From Ostrinia nubilalis (Eukaryota; Arthropoda; Insecta; Lepidoptera; Crambidae), in contig NC_087119.1 of the NCBI RefSeq assembly GCF_963855985.1, positions 5,868,001 to 5,932,000 of the forward strand: a DNA stretch of 64,000 nucleotides. The letters are read 5' to 3'. Position numbers and translations under genes: made by a program. Numbering within the stretch: the first letter of the stretch is position 1; the number at the start of each line of letters is the position of its first letter. The notes under the pieces were generated by a model. It was given only the letters and a program-made list of their open reading frames with translations, was not told the origin of the DNA and did not search any database. Below are positions 63,526-64,000 of this stretch, piece by piece.

Positions 63526-64000
63526 CTTTTGTTAGGTATTTAGTTTTGCAATAACTTTTATTCAAATAAAAGTTATTGCTGTCTTGATGTCTATCATAAT
63601 ATTTTTTGGAATTTAAACATAAACAATAGGTACTTTAAACTAATCAAACATTAAAGATCTTTTAAAGCTAATCAATAGTTTTCAACTAACTTGAGATCTT
63701 GTTTTCTTTAAAAGTATTTTTTAATTTTTGTTCAGCCAAGAAGAAGAATCATAACATCTAGAATTACATAGCAGTGAATGCTTCTTAGAGGAGGCACATC
63801 TTTTAGTAGAACCGTAGTACTTATTATTATTCTGTGGTAGAACACTGTATATTCGATTTTTTACAGGCCACCAAAACACATAAATTTTTGGCATATTTCT
63901 CTCAGTGACAAGTATAGGCGCCACACACTCCGAAAGCTATTTCACTAAACTTAATCTAGTAATATGTATAACTATATCACTAAACTTGGACCGTTTTATA
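63526..64000. other. No recognisable gene
   Basis: AT-rich right edge of the window. A 67-codon minus-strand frame at 63721-63924 has no motif. Confidence 0.4.

Overview
The window looks like a piece of a lepidopteran (moth or butterfly) nuclear genome. It is AT-rich and its genes have introns. It is packed with short non-autonomous DNA transposons, Helitron-like repeats ending in CTAGT, and RTE-type LINE copies whose 3' ends carry (TGA)n. The order is inferred from repeat and gene style, not from a database match.

Three host genes can be assembled from conserved exons. (1) Gene A, plus strand, 11487-18271: the 3' four coding exons of a class II (GH38) alpha-mannosidase of the Golgi/secretory type, with all expected zinc-binding and catalytic residues. 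Its first exons lie further left, probably outside the window. (2) Arl5, minus strand, 51183 to 24045: five exons spread over 27 kb that join to a complete 179-residue small GTPase. (3) Gene B, minus strand, 62066 to 57697: a complete six-exon GH38 paralogue of 1,319 residues with a signal anchor. Three internal exons (93, 195 and 112 bp) have exactly the same lengths in A and B, so the two are ancient duplicates. B has lost one of the four expected zinc ligands and other active-site residues while keeping an unbroken reading frame over 3,960 coding bases. It is the most unusual gene here.

Layout: 1-11486 holds MITEs, a Jockey-like LINE remnant and an R4/Dong-like LINE tail. 11487-18271 is gene A. 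18272-24044 is the convergent intergenic region, with a 2.1 kb element bounded by nearly identical 100-bp inverted repeats. 24045-51183 is Arl5, whose introns 3 and 4 are transposon nests. These include a full-length antisense RTE LINE with an intact 991-codon ORF (29235-32350), a mariner-like element with 606-bp inverted arms (36422-38198), a 2.2 kb element with mirrored arrays of a roughly 15-bp-spaced motif (33565-35754), and a 2.2 kb element with 4-bp target duplications and a decayed transposase-like exon (45456-47652). 51184-57696 is intergenic, with back-to-back TA-target MITEs and a Ty3/gypsy-type gag remnant. 57697-62066 is gene B. 62067-64000 is intergenic, with RTE tails and a strong hairpin.

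No prokaryotic features, CRISPR arrays, rRNA or complete tRNA genes were seen. Most short ORFs are chance frames. Exon boundaries were placed by eye from GT/AG sites, phase and paralogue alignment.
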